Shown: positions 36,911 to 47,160, counted from the stretch's first letter. The stretch is 64,000 nucleotides of DNA from Ceratorhiza oryzae-sativae (GCA_030998015.1 JARWMV010000082.1:1-64000), one strand, 5' to 3'. The notes: generated by a model from the sequence alone, not told the origin. Numbers and translations: made by a program.

Positions 36911-36952
36911 TTGTTTGAACCTATTGAACGTTAGTTTACCTTGTGGTTTGTA

Positions 36953-37858
36953 TTAGGGTTTATTGTTCCCTCCTTTGTATGCACCGCCCCCAGGTTGTCG
37001 GCACTCTGCAGCCCAATGGCCAAGGCGGCCACAATTGTTGCACTTCGTGTTAGCCTTGTCGGGACCGCGTGGGGTTTGTTTATTCGGAGTAAATGCTCGA
37101 TTGAAGTTAGTATGTGGCCGAGTGTTTGTGTAAAATGTCTTGCCGGAGTTGTCTCGATTGTTCCGGCGGTGTGTTTCAGCTAGTATGCGTGATCGGAGGT
37201 CAGCTATCTTGGTGCTCAATAAGTTGGTATCGTTGAAATCAAAGTTGAAGTCGACCGACTGGGTAAATGCGTCCCATGAATCAGGTAGACTTGCAACTAA
37301 AGTGGTAATCCAGTCTACTTCAGTAATCGCTGCGGGGGATATAATGTTTATTTGTTGAAACCAGTCCCGCATTTTCCGCATATGTTCTTCTACGTCCTCG
37401 CCATCCGTCATTCGCTGACTAAAGAACTTCCGTCTGAGATCGATTAGTCCAACGGTTCCTTGCACTTGGAAGGTATTGGTGAGTAAGTCCCACGCTGCCT
37501 TCGATGTGGTACATCCCTGTATATGCGTTAGGGCATGCGCGTTGACGCGCAGTCGGATTTGCGATAGGGCTTTACGATCGGCTTTACACCATTCCTTTTG
37601 CTCGTCATTCAATTCCTTAGATTCGGTCTGCGTGGTCACATCGGCAGGTTGTTTGCCATCCTCTCCCTTCGGCGGAGTATGAACGACGCTGACAATAGAG
37701 TATGGCGGGAATTTCTTCGCGCCGGTAACATAGTCGATAAGGTCGAGGTCCGTAAGGATATCCGTCATTTGGATTCGCCATGTGTTGAAGTTCTCCGTGC
37801 CTTGGAGCAACGGGATACGGTATACAGACGTTCCAGAGCTCACGTTCATATCTGACAT
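36953..37858 (-). CDS. Copia Gag, 301 aa, intact frame
   Basis: ATG 37858-37856 opens MSDMNVSSGTSVYRIPLLQG. A UBN2-type gag region follows (GTENFNTWRIQMTDILTDLD, SKAAWDLLTNTFQ, FSQRMTDGEDVEEHMRKM, VDWITTLVASLPDSWD), then a CCHC zinc knuckle (CNNCGRLGHWAAEC, about residues 277-290). The frame ends at TAA, where CAA is the likely ancestral codon, because the next frame continues (YKPQGKLTFNRF) into pol. Gag is the best kept part of the element and lies in its CpG-rich half. Confidence 0.85.
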   Translation of the reverse strand: MSDMNVSSGTSVYRIPLLQGTENFNTWRIQMTDILTDLDLIDYVTGAKKFPPYSIVSVVHTPPKGEDGKQPADVTTQTESKELNDEQKEWCKADRKALSQIRLRVNAHALTHIQGCTTSKAAWDLLTNTFQVQGTVGLIDLRRKFFSQRMTDGEDVEEHMRKMRDWFQQINIISPAAITEVDWITTLVASLPDSWDAFTQSVDFNFDFNDTNLLSTKIADLRSRILAETHRRNNRDNSGKTFYTNTRPHTNFNRAFTPNKQTPRGPDKANTKCNNCGRLGHWAAECRQPGGGAYKGGNNKP

Positions 37859-37991
37859 GGTCGGTTCTCAGGTGTAATTTCTTAAATGCGCTGTCTTGGG
37901 TGCGCAACAATGCAAGCAGCAAATGCGATGTCAAAGGTATATTTCGCGGTGCGCAACTATGTATGTACAACGTATATGCGATCTTAAGCAA

Positions 37992-38011
37992 CGAGCTCGG
38001 GGCTCATAACC
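37992..38011 (-). promoter_or_regulatory. Copia primer binding site, complementary to the anticodon arm of initiator tRNA-Met
   Basis: The sense-strand sequence directly after the 5' LTR is GGTTATGAGCCCCGAGCTCG. GGTTATGAGCCC is the exact complement of GGGCTCATAACC, the anticodon stem-loop of eukaryotic initiator tRNA-Met (anticodon CAT). Copia of Drosophila is primed by a 5' half-molecule of this tRNA; the same mode is inferred here. Confidence 0.8.
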
Positions 38012-38284
38012 TGTTGAAATGTAAACTATATGTATAAACCACGCTATACGTGTGGAGCGCAGTGTGTTTAAGACAAGTAAATATATTATATTCGAGTGAG
38101 CAGGTGACTGCCTACGGAGCGAAACAGAGCTCCTTATATACACAGAAAAGAGACGTTCTAGTACATTGTAGAACGTTACAGTAAGTACGCGATTCGTACT
38201 ACACGAGTCATGCGATTGCTAGTTTATTCTGGCATGTTCGATATGTATCTATCTATCTATCTATTTGTATATTTGTATTCTACA
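38012..38284 (-). repeat. Copia 5' LTR (CpG retained)
   Basis: TGTTGAAATG to GTATTCTACA, 273 bp. It retains CpG at about eleven sites lost in the 3' LTR. One site reads TG here and CA in the other LTR, consistent with a common CG ancestor. It ends in four CTAT units. Confidence 0.95.
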
Positions 38285-38303
38285 CAGTCAATGTCGTTGT
38301 CAC

Positions 38304-40718
38304 TCATGCAATCGACCTTTCGTGTTCCTGAGACGAGTCGACGACTTCCGTGGAGGGAGCAGCCTCAACCTCCATTTCCATACTGTCGACGGTCTCTTGT
38401 GGTTTGGTGCCAGCGTCAACGTCATGCGTAGGGCCCGCCTCGGGGGCGGGCGCAGCGGTGGGTTGGGTTGCAGGAACTGTGCTGGGGGCGATCATCCGGG
38501 CGATCGGAGTGCGGAAGCGCTTGCGTGTCGGGCACTCGAGCGAGAGCACCTGGTGGTTGCCTTCGCAGTTCGAACATTTGTAGGGGTGGGGGCATTTGGC
38601 TCCTGGTGCGGTTTTGTCTGTCTTGCACAATGGGCAGCGGTATCGGTGGTTCTTGGTTTCATGGTTGAGCCCGCAGTCCCCGCATCGGACTCGCTCTCTG
38701 CATCTGCGGGCTGAGTGGTCAATACGTTGGCATTTCGTACACCCTTGGAGGAGGGGTTTCTCCTTCCAGTCTTCGACCGTCACCCTGCTACCGAACATGT
38801 GAGTAACATTGGCACAAATATCGCGGGTTTGGATGTCATCTTCGAGCTCAAAGGCGAGAGTGATCGATGAGTGTGAACCAGTCAAATTCTCTGCCTTCGT
38901 GAGCCATCGAGGTTTACGGGTAACGTTGACAAGCTCCATGATTGGATTGCTGCGTTGGAGTTCCTCGTGGAGCTCATTCTCGTTGAATCGCCTGGTGCCT
39001 CCATCGCAGAGGCCTGTGGGTACGCGGCGGATGAGAACCTTGCCCCATGGACGATCCTTGTTGGCTGTGGAACCTTTAGGGAGTCCGCAAGCGTCGGCGA
39101 TCTCGCTCTCTACCTTTCTGAATTCCGCGGTTGAGGCTCCGGGTCTGAACTGTAGGATGAGGTTCCCCTTGACGTTGTACTCCGCCCCTACAATACTTAG
39201 GCTCGGTGCTTTGGTTTCGCATATAATGCCAATGTTCTTGTACACGATGAACGAGCCGAGTTTGCGGAAGGGCTCCTTGTCTTGCACGAAGAAGACGAAT
39301 CGGTCATATTCCTCGATCATAGGCTTTGGGGCTGCCTTAGAATCTGCCACGGGCTGAGGTTTGTCCTTGGCTGCGGCGGCGACGGCTGCGAAAGAGACCT
39401 TGGCCTTGCCCCTGCCGACCTCTGCTTGCTTTGCGCTCGGGCCGCCGGAGGCGGTTACTGGCGTGGCCGGCGAGAGTTTCGGTTAGGGAGTTTTAATATC
39501 GGCCTCGAGGGCCTTGACTATAGCGGCTTTGGTGGCTTTGGCTTCTCGCTTCGCCTTCTTGCTCTGGTTCTTTGACAAGGGAATGGGTTCTTCTACGGGC
39601 TTGGTGGTGGTGGGGGCCGGGGCTGGTGTCTCTGGTTGTGCACTGGGTTTTGGGGCGTGCATGGAAGTGTTCGTTCCGACAAAGTCATCGCCCTCTTCCA
39701 TCATCGACTCGTAGCCCCCGAGGTCTTCTGGACTTGGTTGCGAGATGATGGCGGGCGCCTGGGGCAGTTCAGCGTGTGTCGGGGTCCATTCGGCGGCGGC
39801 ATCCTCCGTTACTTGACCGACGTCTGGGAAGGGGGCCCTTAGTTCGAGGTTGGACAGGCGTTCGTTCATTTGGATCATGGTGTCGTAAACAAGCTGTAGG
39901 GTAGCAGGGGTGCCGACCCGCTTAGTTTCAGCTTTGTTGACCTCGTAATCTTTTTCGAAGAGGCCATAGCCCCGATTGGAGGCCTCGACGGCAGTGTCCA
40001 GCAAAGCTTCGGCGTGTCGGATCACCATGAGACGGTAGTCCTCGAGCAGCCGGAAGTTGTTTTCGAAACATTTGGGCGAAGGGTTGAGTTCCTTGTCATG
40101 AAGGTAATCTGCGAAGTGGCCCTCGAATCGGTCAAACATTCCGCCCACGACGCCCAGGACGACATTGTTGGTAGGGTGGTTGTTGATCTTTGTATGCGCC
40201 GACGACCCCGCCCTGTAGAGGTAGTCAAGGAGGCCGTTGTGGAGGCAAAATTCGGGGATTTGGGAGAGCCGTGGTTCGATCTCAGACCAGTTTCTGCAGG
40301 GTTCGTCTGGGAGGGTTTGCATGGGGCCTTGGGCCGGGGAGCCCACCGTGCTACCCATTACGCTAGCTTTGGGGGTGGGGGTATTCGTGCGAGCCTCATT
40401 AGGAAAAGAGAAGTCGTCAGATCCAGCGCGCGAGCCAGTGCGCGAGCGAATAGACATATGATAATCAGGGTCAGAGTCAGAGTCAGAGTCAATAATAGAG
40501 CGAGAAGTGCTGCGTCGAATCTTTTCTGGATAGGCAGCGATACGAGACGAGGAAACAGAGACGGCGCGTTCACGAATTTCGCGGCCGCGTTTACGAGTAA
40601 CAGGGCCCCTGTTAGGGGTAGCAAAAGAGTGAAATTTGAAGTCAGAAAGAGTCGGGACGTCGATAATTCCTTTGCCAGGCTTGTTGGTCATGGTCGTCGA
40701 CGGCGTCACGTGAAGCAT
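38304..40718 (-). pseudogene. LINE1 ORF1: Gag-like RNA-binding protein with CCHC knuckles, one in-frame stop
   Basis: This is one frame of 805 codons from ATG 40718 (or the better second Met, MTNKPGKGIIDVP, 40691) to TGA 38304, broken only by TAA at 39483-39485 (TP-stop-PKLS; CAA is the likely ancestor). The N-terminus is Ser/Arg rich with an SDSDSDPDYH tract, followed by a helical region and an Ala/Pro linker. The C-terminal half has an RRM-like stretch (FRKVESEIADACGLP) and zinc knuckles CTKCQRIDHSARRC, CGDCGLNHETKNH and CSNCEGNHQVLSLEC. ORF1 proteins of Tad-like LINEs bind their own RNA. The stop overlaps the ORF2 ATG as ATGA, and codon use is rich in CpG, unlike ORF2. Confidence 0.85.
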
Positions 40719-40780
40719 GCACTGCCTCTGGAATGACAGTGACCTCGAGGCAGCCTTGTGCAGTGCTCATTTCTACCACT

Positions 40781-43700
40781 ATGGCCACTCGTCGAGCGTT
40801 ATATGCAGCGGGAGAAACCGCCAAGGATATACTAAGACGAGCTGCCGACGCTACTGCACTCGTCCCTCCGCTGAAGGATGCGGCCCGAATCGCATTGATA
40901 ATCGGAGAGTCGGCCCAGGTACGCCAAGCACTTGTATTTGTGGCTGCAATAGTGTGAGGGGATTCAAACTCGATCACCAGGGCTTTCACAGGAATAAAAA
41001 AGAGTGGAAAGAGCTAGAAGACTATGTCCAAGAGGCCACAGCAGCCGTCATCCGCTCGCTTGCCCAAATCGACACGTCTGATCCGGATGTAACGACAAAT
41101 CTGGCAACCCTGAAAAGGTATGACGGTAGGATGGTGCAGGTATCAACAACCAACGTTCCCTTCAACAGCACCTTGGACGAAGTTGCCCGGGATATCAACT
41201 TTGAGAAGAAGAACAAGTTCAAAAGCCTTCTCCAATGGCACGAGAACAGACTGGACACAATCGCGAAAATGAAGGATCGGGTGAAACTTGCCACAGATGT
41301 GTTTCAGGTATGTGACCATGTATAAATCGATACCATTGCCTCCCAGGAAGCTGACTCCCACACAGATAGGCGCGAGCACGACCGTCATCATCAAAACCAC
41401 GAAGACCGAAAACACTGCCACGAAGATACACGACGTGGTGCTAGCCAATAACCACACTTGTGAGTTTGTGTTCCATTGACCACGCGTTCGTGTCCTGACG
41501 TGCTTCATAGTGTCAGACCTTGCCCGGGATACGTCCGCAACTAAATCCAACACCCAACAGATTGAACGAAACGCTCTCCTAGACAAACTCCAACGCGTAG
41601 AGGGCTCTTCGTGGGATGGACGGAAAGTATGTTTGGGTAACACCCGAGCCGACCTTATCGACAAAATCCTTGCATGGGCCAGCTCCCCGGTCACTCCGGA
41701 CGCAATCCAAGCCAGACAGACGTCATCTGACGAGACGGCAACAATCAAGATCATGATATTGACGGCGGTGGCTGGGGCGGGAAAGACGGTTATCGCGCAC
41801 ACGATTGCTCAGCGTTGCTCGAAAGGCAGGCGACTGGCGTCGTCGTTCTTCTTCGATCGCGAGACTAGCGGACGAAATACTCCAACCGCCCTGATCACTA
41901 CTATAGCTGCTGATCTGAGCGGAATCGCCCCAGGACTGGCCGAGCATATAGCTGCCGCCCTGGAAGATGATCGAAGCCTGCTTTCGGCGCCGATATCGCG
42001 CCAGTTTGATGACTTGGTGCTGAGGCCCTGTGAACAGTATCGGTTTGATCGACCGATGGTGATCGTGATTGACGCCTTGGACGAGGCATGGGACGAGAAT
42101 TTGCTTGACGTTCTGCAAAACCGTGCTTGCCACCTACCGAGCTCAGTCCGTCTATTTTTGACTTGTCGAATGCGACCAGAGCTGGGCCCTCTATGTCGTG
42201 GGAAGCATGTACGCAGGATGGACCTGGACATCACAGCTGCGGAAAACATGCACGATATTGCCGAATACACTGGATATAGACTTACAAAACTGGTGGAAGA
42301 TAGAAACCTAGGGCATGACTGGCCGGACGATAGCCTGAGGTCGAAGTTCCTGGTCAAGGCAGACGGGCTGTTCTTGTGGATCGCGACCGTATGCGACTAT
42401 GTTGGCAAGAAGAACGATCCCAAGGGCGAGCTAAGCAAGCTGTTGGATCAAGCAGTGGTCTCACGCTCGTCACCAGATGCTCGGATGGACCAGCTCTATG
42501 CGACAATACTGGAGTCGTTCGACTGGGAGGATGACAGCTTCGTGGCTGACTATCACCTAGTGATGGGAACGGCAATTGCGAGCAAGTCGGCGTTGACGAT
42601 ATCTGCGATGAAGGATTTGTATGGGGATGAGTGGCTAGTCCATGACTTTACACTTCAAAGTCTAAGCCCTCTGCTCACAGGCATGAGCGAGACAGAACAC
42701 AGTCGACAGCCTGTGCGAGTGCTGCACCAGTCATTACGAGAGTTCCTTTTAGATCGTTCAGGATCCGCTTCGGTGTACGCTCGGTTCCATATCGAAGAGA
42801 GGGAGACAAGTGCGGACCTTGCTGTGCTATGTCTGAACATCTTGAATCGAGACTTGGGCAGTTACTCGTCCCTTGTCGGGTATCTTGCAAGCGACGTGGA
42901 CCGGGAGGGTGACAAAGGAGTCCCTAGATTGAAGGAGGGCACAATATCAGAGGCAGTCTGGTACGCATGCCAGTTCTGGCCAGACCATGTGTGCGACTGT
43001 ACCAAGGCGGAGGCTGTGCAAAAGCCTCTGGAGCAGTTCATGACGAATGGACTAGTGACATGGCTTGAAATCACGGCGGCATATGGTCGCTGTCGTGACA
43101 TCGGGTCGACGCAAGCATGGATAAAGGTACGTACACCGTTTAGGTAAATGATTGGCATGAAGGCTGAGGGCATGAGCTACAGACGAGTATGAGTGATGAA
43201 GATAGGCGATGGCTGAAGGACAGCGAACTACTGTTTGCAACTACCTGCATGAGGCTGGCTGCGAGACTGGAGTACGAAGATCGACTTGAAGAGGCACTGA
43301 CACTCAGTAAACGAGGGGTGGAGATATACCGCATTCATGCAATTGACGAAGCCGTCAAGCACAGGCCTAATGTGGCATCGGCACTCGGACCGTATGAAAA
43401 GATTTTGAACGAACTTGGTCGGAAAGAGGAATCACTGGCAGGAGCACAAGAGGCGGTAGACATATATGAAGAATTGGTCACAGACCAGCCAGCTGAATAC
43501 GCACCTCGCCTTGCATTTTCTCTCCACCGTCTCTCGGTTAGCCTTTCTGACATGGGCCGACATAATGAGGCTCTGAATTCTATACAAAGGGCAATAGGGA
43601 TGCAACGGAAGCTGACTGGAGATCGGCCAGATGCATACACACCTGACCTTGCGTCGTCTCTCAGCAAACTCTCAATTTGCTTGTCCAATGTAGGTCGACA

Positions 43701-44715
43701 TGACGAAGCGCTGAGTGCGATCCAAGAGGCAGTAGAGCTGGGACAACGGTTAGCTGGAGGTCGACCATATGCATACACACCTCACCTTGCTATTTCTCTC
43801 AACAACCTCTCACTTCGGCTATCCGACGCGGGTCGACGCGACGAGGCGCTGAGTGCGATCCAAAAGGCAGTAGAGCTTGGGCAACGGCTCGCTGGGGATC
43901 GACCAACTGCATACACACCTCATCTTGCTATTTCTCTCAACAACCTCTCCCTTCGCCTGTCTGATGTGGGTCGACATGACGAGGCGCTGATTGCGATCCA
44001 AGAGGCAGCAGTGACATATCGACGGCTGGCTGGAGATCGACCAGCTGCGTACACACCTCACCTTGCTATGTCTCTCAACAACCTCTCCCTTCGGCTATCT
44101 GATGTAGGTCGACATGACGAGGCGCTGAGTGCGATCCAAGAGGCCGCAGACATCTATCGACGGCTGGGTGGGGATCGGCCAGCTGCATACACACCTGACC
44201 TTGCTATGTCCCTCTACAACCTCTCCCTTCGGCTGTCTGATGTGGGCCGACATGATGAGGCGCTGAGTGCGATCCAAGAGGCAGCAGAGACGTATCGACG
44301 GCTGGCTGGTGACCAACCAGCCGCATACACTCCTATCTATGCGTTATCTGTCAACAGCCTCTCCAATTGCCTGTCTGACGTGGGTCGACATGACGAGGCG
44401 CTGAGTGCAATCCAAGAGGCCGCAGGGACGTATCGACAATTGGCTGGACGTCGACCAGCTGCATACACACCTGACCTTGCTATGTCTCTCTACAACCTCT
44501 CCCTCCGCCTGTCTCATGTGGATCGACATGACGAGGCGCTGAGTGCGATACAAGAGTCTGTGCGCCTCTATGAATCGCTCATGACTGCTCGCTCGGCAGA
44601 TTTCAAGGCGGATCTTCGTGACGCACGCGAAATGCTCTCGGAGATTGTTGGTGCTGTCAATCGAATTGAGAAGGCAAATGTTGCATATGCCGAAGAAGAC
44701 CTCCTCACGTGTTGA
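40781..44715 (+). CDS. NACHT-TPR protein (fungal NLR-like), 1235 aa, five exons
   Basis: Exons are 40781-40918, 40981-41307, 41366-41459, 41511-43126 and 43183-44715; all introns are GT-AG, 50-62 bp, and the joined frame is open. The N-terminal helical region (about 1-230; EWKELEDYVQEATAAV, FKSLLQWHENRLDTIAKMKD) resembles N-termini of other basidiomycete NACHT proteins but is unassigned. The NACHT NTPase has Walker A AVAGAGKT (about 272-279), then FFFDRET and Walker B MVIVIDALDE (about 369-378). HQSLREFLLD marks the end of the NTPase module. Ten TPR-like units with a 46-residue period follow (about 755-1200). Such STAND proteins are thought to switch on nucleotide exchange upon ligand binding; roles in non-self recognition are inferred. 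Its start lies only 62 bp from the ORF1 start of LINE1 on the other strand. Confidence 0.9.
43285..44590 (+). repeat. 138-bp tandem repeats encoding TPR units
   Basis: Units centred on GAGGCGCTGAGTGCGATCCA recur every 138 bp (46 codons). The central six or seven are very similar at DNA level (GGTCGACATGACGAGGCGCT, AACCTCTCCCTTCG); the first three and the last are diverged. Such internal similarity indicates recent unit exchange or duplication. The same unit closes the gene at 1-393. Confidence 0.88.
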
Positions 44716-44800
44716 ACGCTTTCCAAACCGGTTCACTCCCTAAGTTTATCGTGTGGCGGTTGTAAGTTACAGAGACGTATGTCAAAAGCTAAGCCCTATG

Positions 44801-44941
44801 GATTTCCAGGCTCTGGTGGCGTACTCATACAGATTAAAGCAGAATCATTTCCGAAGGATGCGCGAGAGACACAAGAAATATAATGCTATGCACAGGCTAT
44901 GTAATAGAGTGTCCGCTGTGCTTGATATTGTTCAGAAGTGA
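44801..44941 (+). other. Small conserved open frame downstream of the NACHT-TPR gene, copy 2
   Basis: This is a 47-codon frame (DFQALVAYS to LDIVQK) co-linear with 480-620. It follows GTATGT, GCTAA and TTCCAG signals (about 44778-44808), and an ATG lies directly before it at 44798. No family was recognised; basic residues cluster (RRMRERHKKY). Confidence 0.3.
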
Positions 44942-45105
44942 TGGTGGAAAGGCCATGCCGCGTTCTGCATTAGTGATATGTCATTCCAATGTCCGCATTG
45001 ACACCCCCCGAGGTTGTAAGGTAGGTAACGAAAGCGCCCAACTTGAATAGTGGGTAGATTTGGAGTCAGAAAATGAGCGTATGCAAGGAAAATACACCAT
45101 CTTAT

Positions 45106-45840
45106 GACGTCTACTACTAATTGGATCTACTACTAATTGGACGACAGATGATTAGTCATCAAGACGATCAGGGTCCGATAAACATAAGCACCGAAATGGC
45201 TATGCCCCCCCCCCCGCTGGACACGAAACAAGTCTAGCCTGCAGGTTACACTCTTTAGATACATATATATACAATCATTAAACAGAAAAAATACTATTTA
45301 TAACATTATATCAATGTTTCTCTCTTAAAAAACAGCTTCACAGCCCTTGGCATGCAATCTACTCCAAATGCCTTAAAACCATATATCACATGTCTACTGT
45401 GTATCTAAAGTCCAACAGTTAAGTGTGTGTTGAGTAATTTGGTTGTGGCAGACCAGGTGTTATGTGCTTGTTGCAGCATGTCAGTTCATGTGCATCCAAG
45501 GCAGCTACCAGTGAGATAATATATGAGTAGAGGTTTTCAAGTACTCTGATCAATCTGGCTTCATAGACCTTACCTCAAACCTCTTGGTTTCCTCAGGCTG
45601 CACACATGGAGGGAATAGGGGTTTGTGTCACCCCTCTTTGGTGATTTCTCATCTGTCACTGATTGAATTTATTTCTAATCCAATATATAATATCTTATAC
45701 CTCACAGAAAGTACATCACATAAAAAGAATCATGATATTGCTATCACATAGCTGGCACTGAGGGGTGCAATTCCCCCTGAATATTTCTTATATGTATTTT
45801 ACCTGTTGGACTGTCTATATAGTTTATTTTTGCATAAGTA
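45106..45840. other. Junction of the gene island and the second transposon block
   Basis: At 45111-45142 the 16-bp unit CTACTACTAATTGGA(T/C) occurs twice. A run of 11 C lies at 45205-45215. CpG is common up to about 45230 and nearly absent afterwards. No coding sequence or LTR end was found in 45240-45840. Confidence 0.5.
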
Positions 45841-45854
45841 AATACATACACTGC

Positions 45855-46056
45855 CATGCAAAATGATTGACCCACATGACAAAAATCAATAATCTCAAGC
45901 TGTGTCTCCAACAATTGCAATTCATGTACATAAAATAGTGCAAATAGAATGCAGAATATTATAGATGATGAGTGCAAAAACAAACAGAAAAATCAACAAA
46001 CAGAGTGTCAAGAAACAAATGAAGTGAGTCCAAGGCTGGGTCAATCATTTTGCATG
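45855..46056. repeat. MITE-like unit: 20-bp inverted repeats 160 bp apart
   Basis: CATGCAAAATGATTGACCCA at 45855-45874 is repeated exactly in inverse at 46037-46056. A TA dinucleotide lies within a few bases outside each arm. It lies upstream of the Tc1 transposase, so it is either the 5' terminal region of that element or a short non-autonomous relative. Confidence 0.6.
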
Positions 46057-46491
46057 ACATAAGCAAAAGCCAATCCCTACTCCTCTCCTCAACTGCTTAC
46101 CACTTGCCAGTGTGTATTTCTTTGACTTTTCTGCAGCATGGTGGCTGCCATTTCTCCCTCAAAACATGCATATATTGTTCATATCAAACAAAAGGGTTGT
46201 ACTGACTGAGATGTAGCTAGCAGGTTGGCACCCATAGGCTACAGAACTGTCAGGCATATCTGGTCTAGCTATCTTCATGGTAGTGATATATTTACTCCTG
46301 GGCATTCTACTGGTTGGCCATGTAAAATAGACAAATCAGCAGGTTGATGGGCTGCACTATTGATCTCTCATGGGGTTGTTAAAACAGCCACAGAGCTGCA
46401 ATGTGACTTTTTCCCCAATCTTAGCATTGATACAGTCAGATGGCAACTAATAGAGCTGGGATTTCACATTTACTGTTGACACAGATGACTG

Positions 46492-47160
46492 TTGCTTGAT
46501 TGTAAGAAGCACTGGTGCTGTTTACAATGGGGACACAACCATTTAACATGGGACAAAATAGATTGGGCTTGGGTGATATTTTCTGACCAGTCTAAATTCT
46601 TTGTTTTTGGTGCTGGAGGCCCAGATATCCACTACAAGAAGGTTGGAGCCCCTGCAAAGCCAGGGCATGTGAAACCAGTGGTCAAACATGGTGTTGGCCA
46701 TGTCATGGTGTGGGGGTACATAACTGCAAGAGGCATTGGGCAATTGCACATTATTGAGGGTATGCTGACTGCTGTCAAGTACACTGAAATACTGTCCACC
46801 AAGTTCCTCCAACCCCTTATCAAATCCTGCACTCACCCATCTTCCATTATATTTCAGCACAACAACAATCCAAAGCACACCACTTGGTTGACCAAGAAAT
46901 GGCTGCTTGATTGTCACATCAAAGTGCTTCCTTGGCCTGCCTGCAGCCCAGATATGAACCCAATCAAGCATGTATGGACATACCTTGATGCTGCTGTTTG
47001 TGCTACACCACTGCTTCCCACAAATTGCACTGAAATGGCTGAGGCACTGCAGAGGGAGTGGAAGAAGATACTGACAAGTTACATCCAGAAACTCTATAGG
47101 TCAATGCCCTGCCAAGCAGCAGCACTTGTAAAGGCAAAGGGAGCAAACACTAGATATTAG
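46492..47160 (+). pseudogene. Tc1/mariner-type transposase, catalytic half, inactive
   Basis: The open frame reads WVIFSDQSKFFVFG, HVMVWGYITARGIGQL, IIFQHNNNPKHT, LPWPACSPDMNPIKHVW and SMPCQAAALVKAKGANTRY. This is the DD34E core of Tc1 transposases, which normally reads QxDNxPxHT and NPIEHxW. The second Asp is Asn and the final Glu is Lys, so the enzyme cannot cut. The N-terminal helix-turn-helix half is recognisable only as broken frames at about 46180-46490. The stop is at 47158, just before LTR-A8, so the element's 3' end may lie across that LTR. Confidence 0.85.

Larger units (their letters stand above)
32701..38284 (-). mobile_element. Copia-type LTR retrotransposon, structurally complete (5584 bp), TSD CAGTC
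   Basis: Two 273-bp LTRs (32701-32973 and 38012-38284) bracket gag and pol on the minus strand. CAGTC flanks the element (32696-32700 and 38285-38289), placing it about 20 nt inside LINE1 ORF2. A polypurine tract (GAGGGGGAG in sense) abuts the left LTR and a primer site abuts the right LTR. The coding region carries stops and lost catalytic residues, so it is dead. The left half is CpG-poor and the right half CpG-rich. Confidence 0.95.
26212..38307 (-). pseudogene. LINE1 ORF2: APE endonuclease-reverse transcriptase-RNase H, broken
   Basis: It starts at ATG 38307-38305, and Copia interrupts it about 20 nt in. It resumes at 32695 (HTQVLQLNVAKYNT*MHTILN). The endonuclease reads FLVQDPWWGRIG, SIYAGNFNLHHDLW and the end of the domain near CDHNAIVWTL. 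The RT reads PNSYCPISLLETLSKCLEK, GIPQGSLLSPILSSIY and GYVDNFTILA (normally YxDD). LTR-A7 then splits it, followed by RNase H (LAFSNGSRQVVCG), LTR-A6, SCNNLAAVQTI, QWIKGHAKILGNECTD and a C-terminal CQCDYQTKQTITHMIREC zinc motif. Stops include N-T-TGA-M, SNY-TGA-V and PHS-TGA-P; a frameshift lies in an A run near 30484. Asp-to-Asn changes hit RT and RNase H, so it is not functional. Confidence 0.85.
26212..40718 (-). mobile_element. LINE1: Tad-like non-LTR retrotransposon, near full length, split by three insertions
   Basis: ORF1 (40718-38304) and ORF2 (38307-26212) lie on the minus strand. Removing Copia (32701-38284), LTR-A7 and LTR-A6 with one target duplication each leaves an element of roughly 6.3 kb, a usual size for Tad-like LINEs with APE endonuclease, RT and RNase H. 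No poly(A) tail was seen at the 3' end, where LTR-A5 starts 70 bp away. ORF1 keeps its CpGs and ORF2 has almost none. Confidence 0.85.

Noticed and set aside
41022..41802. Minus-strand frames under the NACHT exons
   Set aside because: They are shadows of the coding strand; the plus-strand exons carry Walker motifs and proper splice sites.
45205..45215. Run of 11 C as a regulatory G-quadruplex
   Set aside because: It is a single uninterrupted homopolymer without further G/C tracts nearby; it may be a sequencing artefact.
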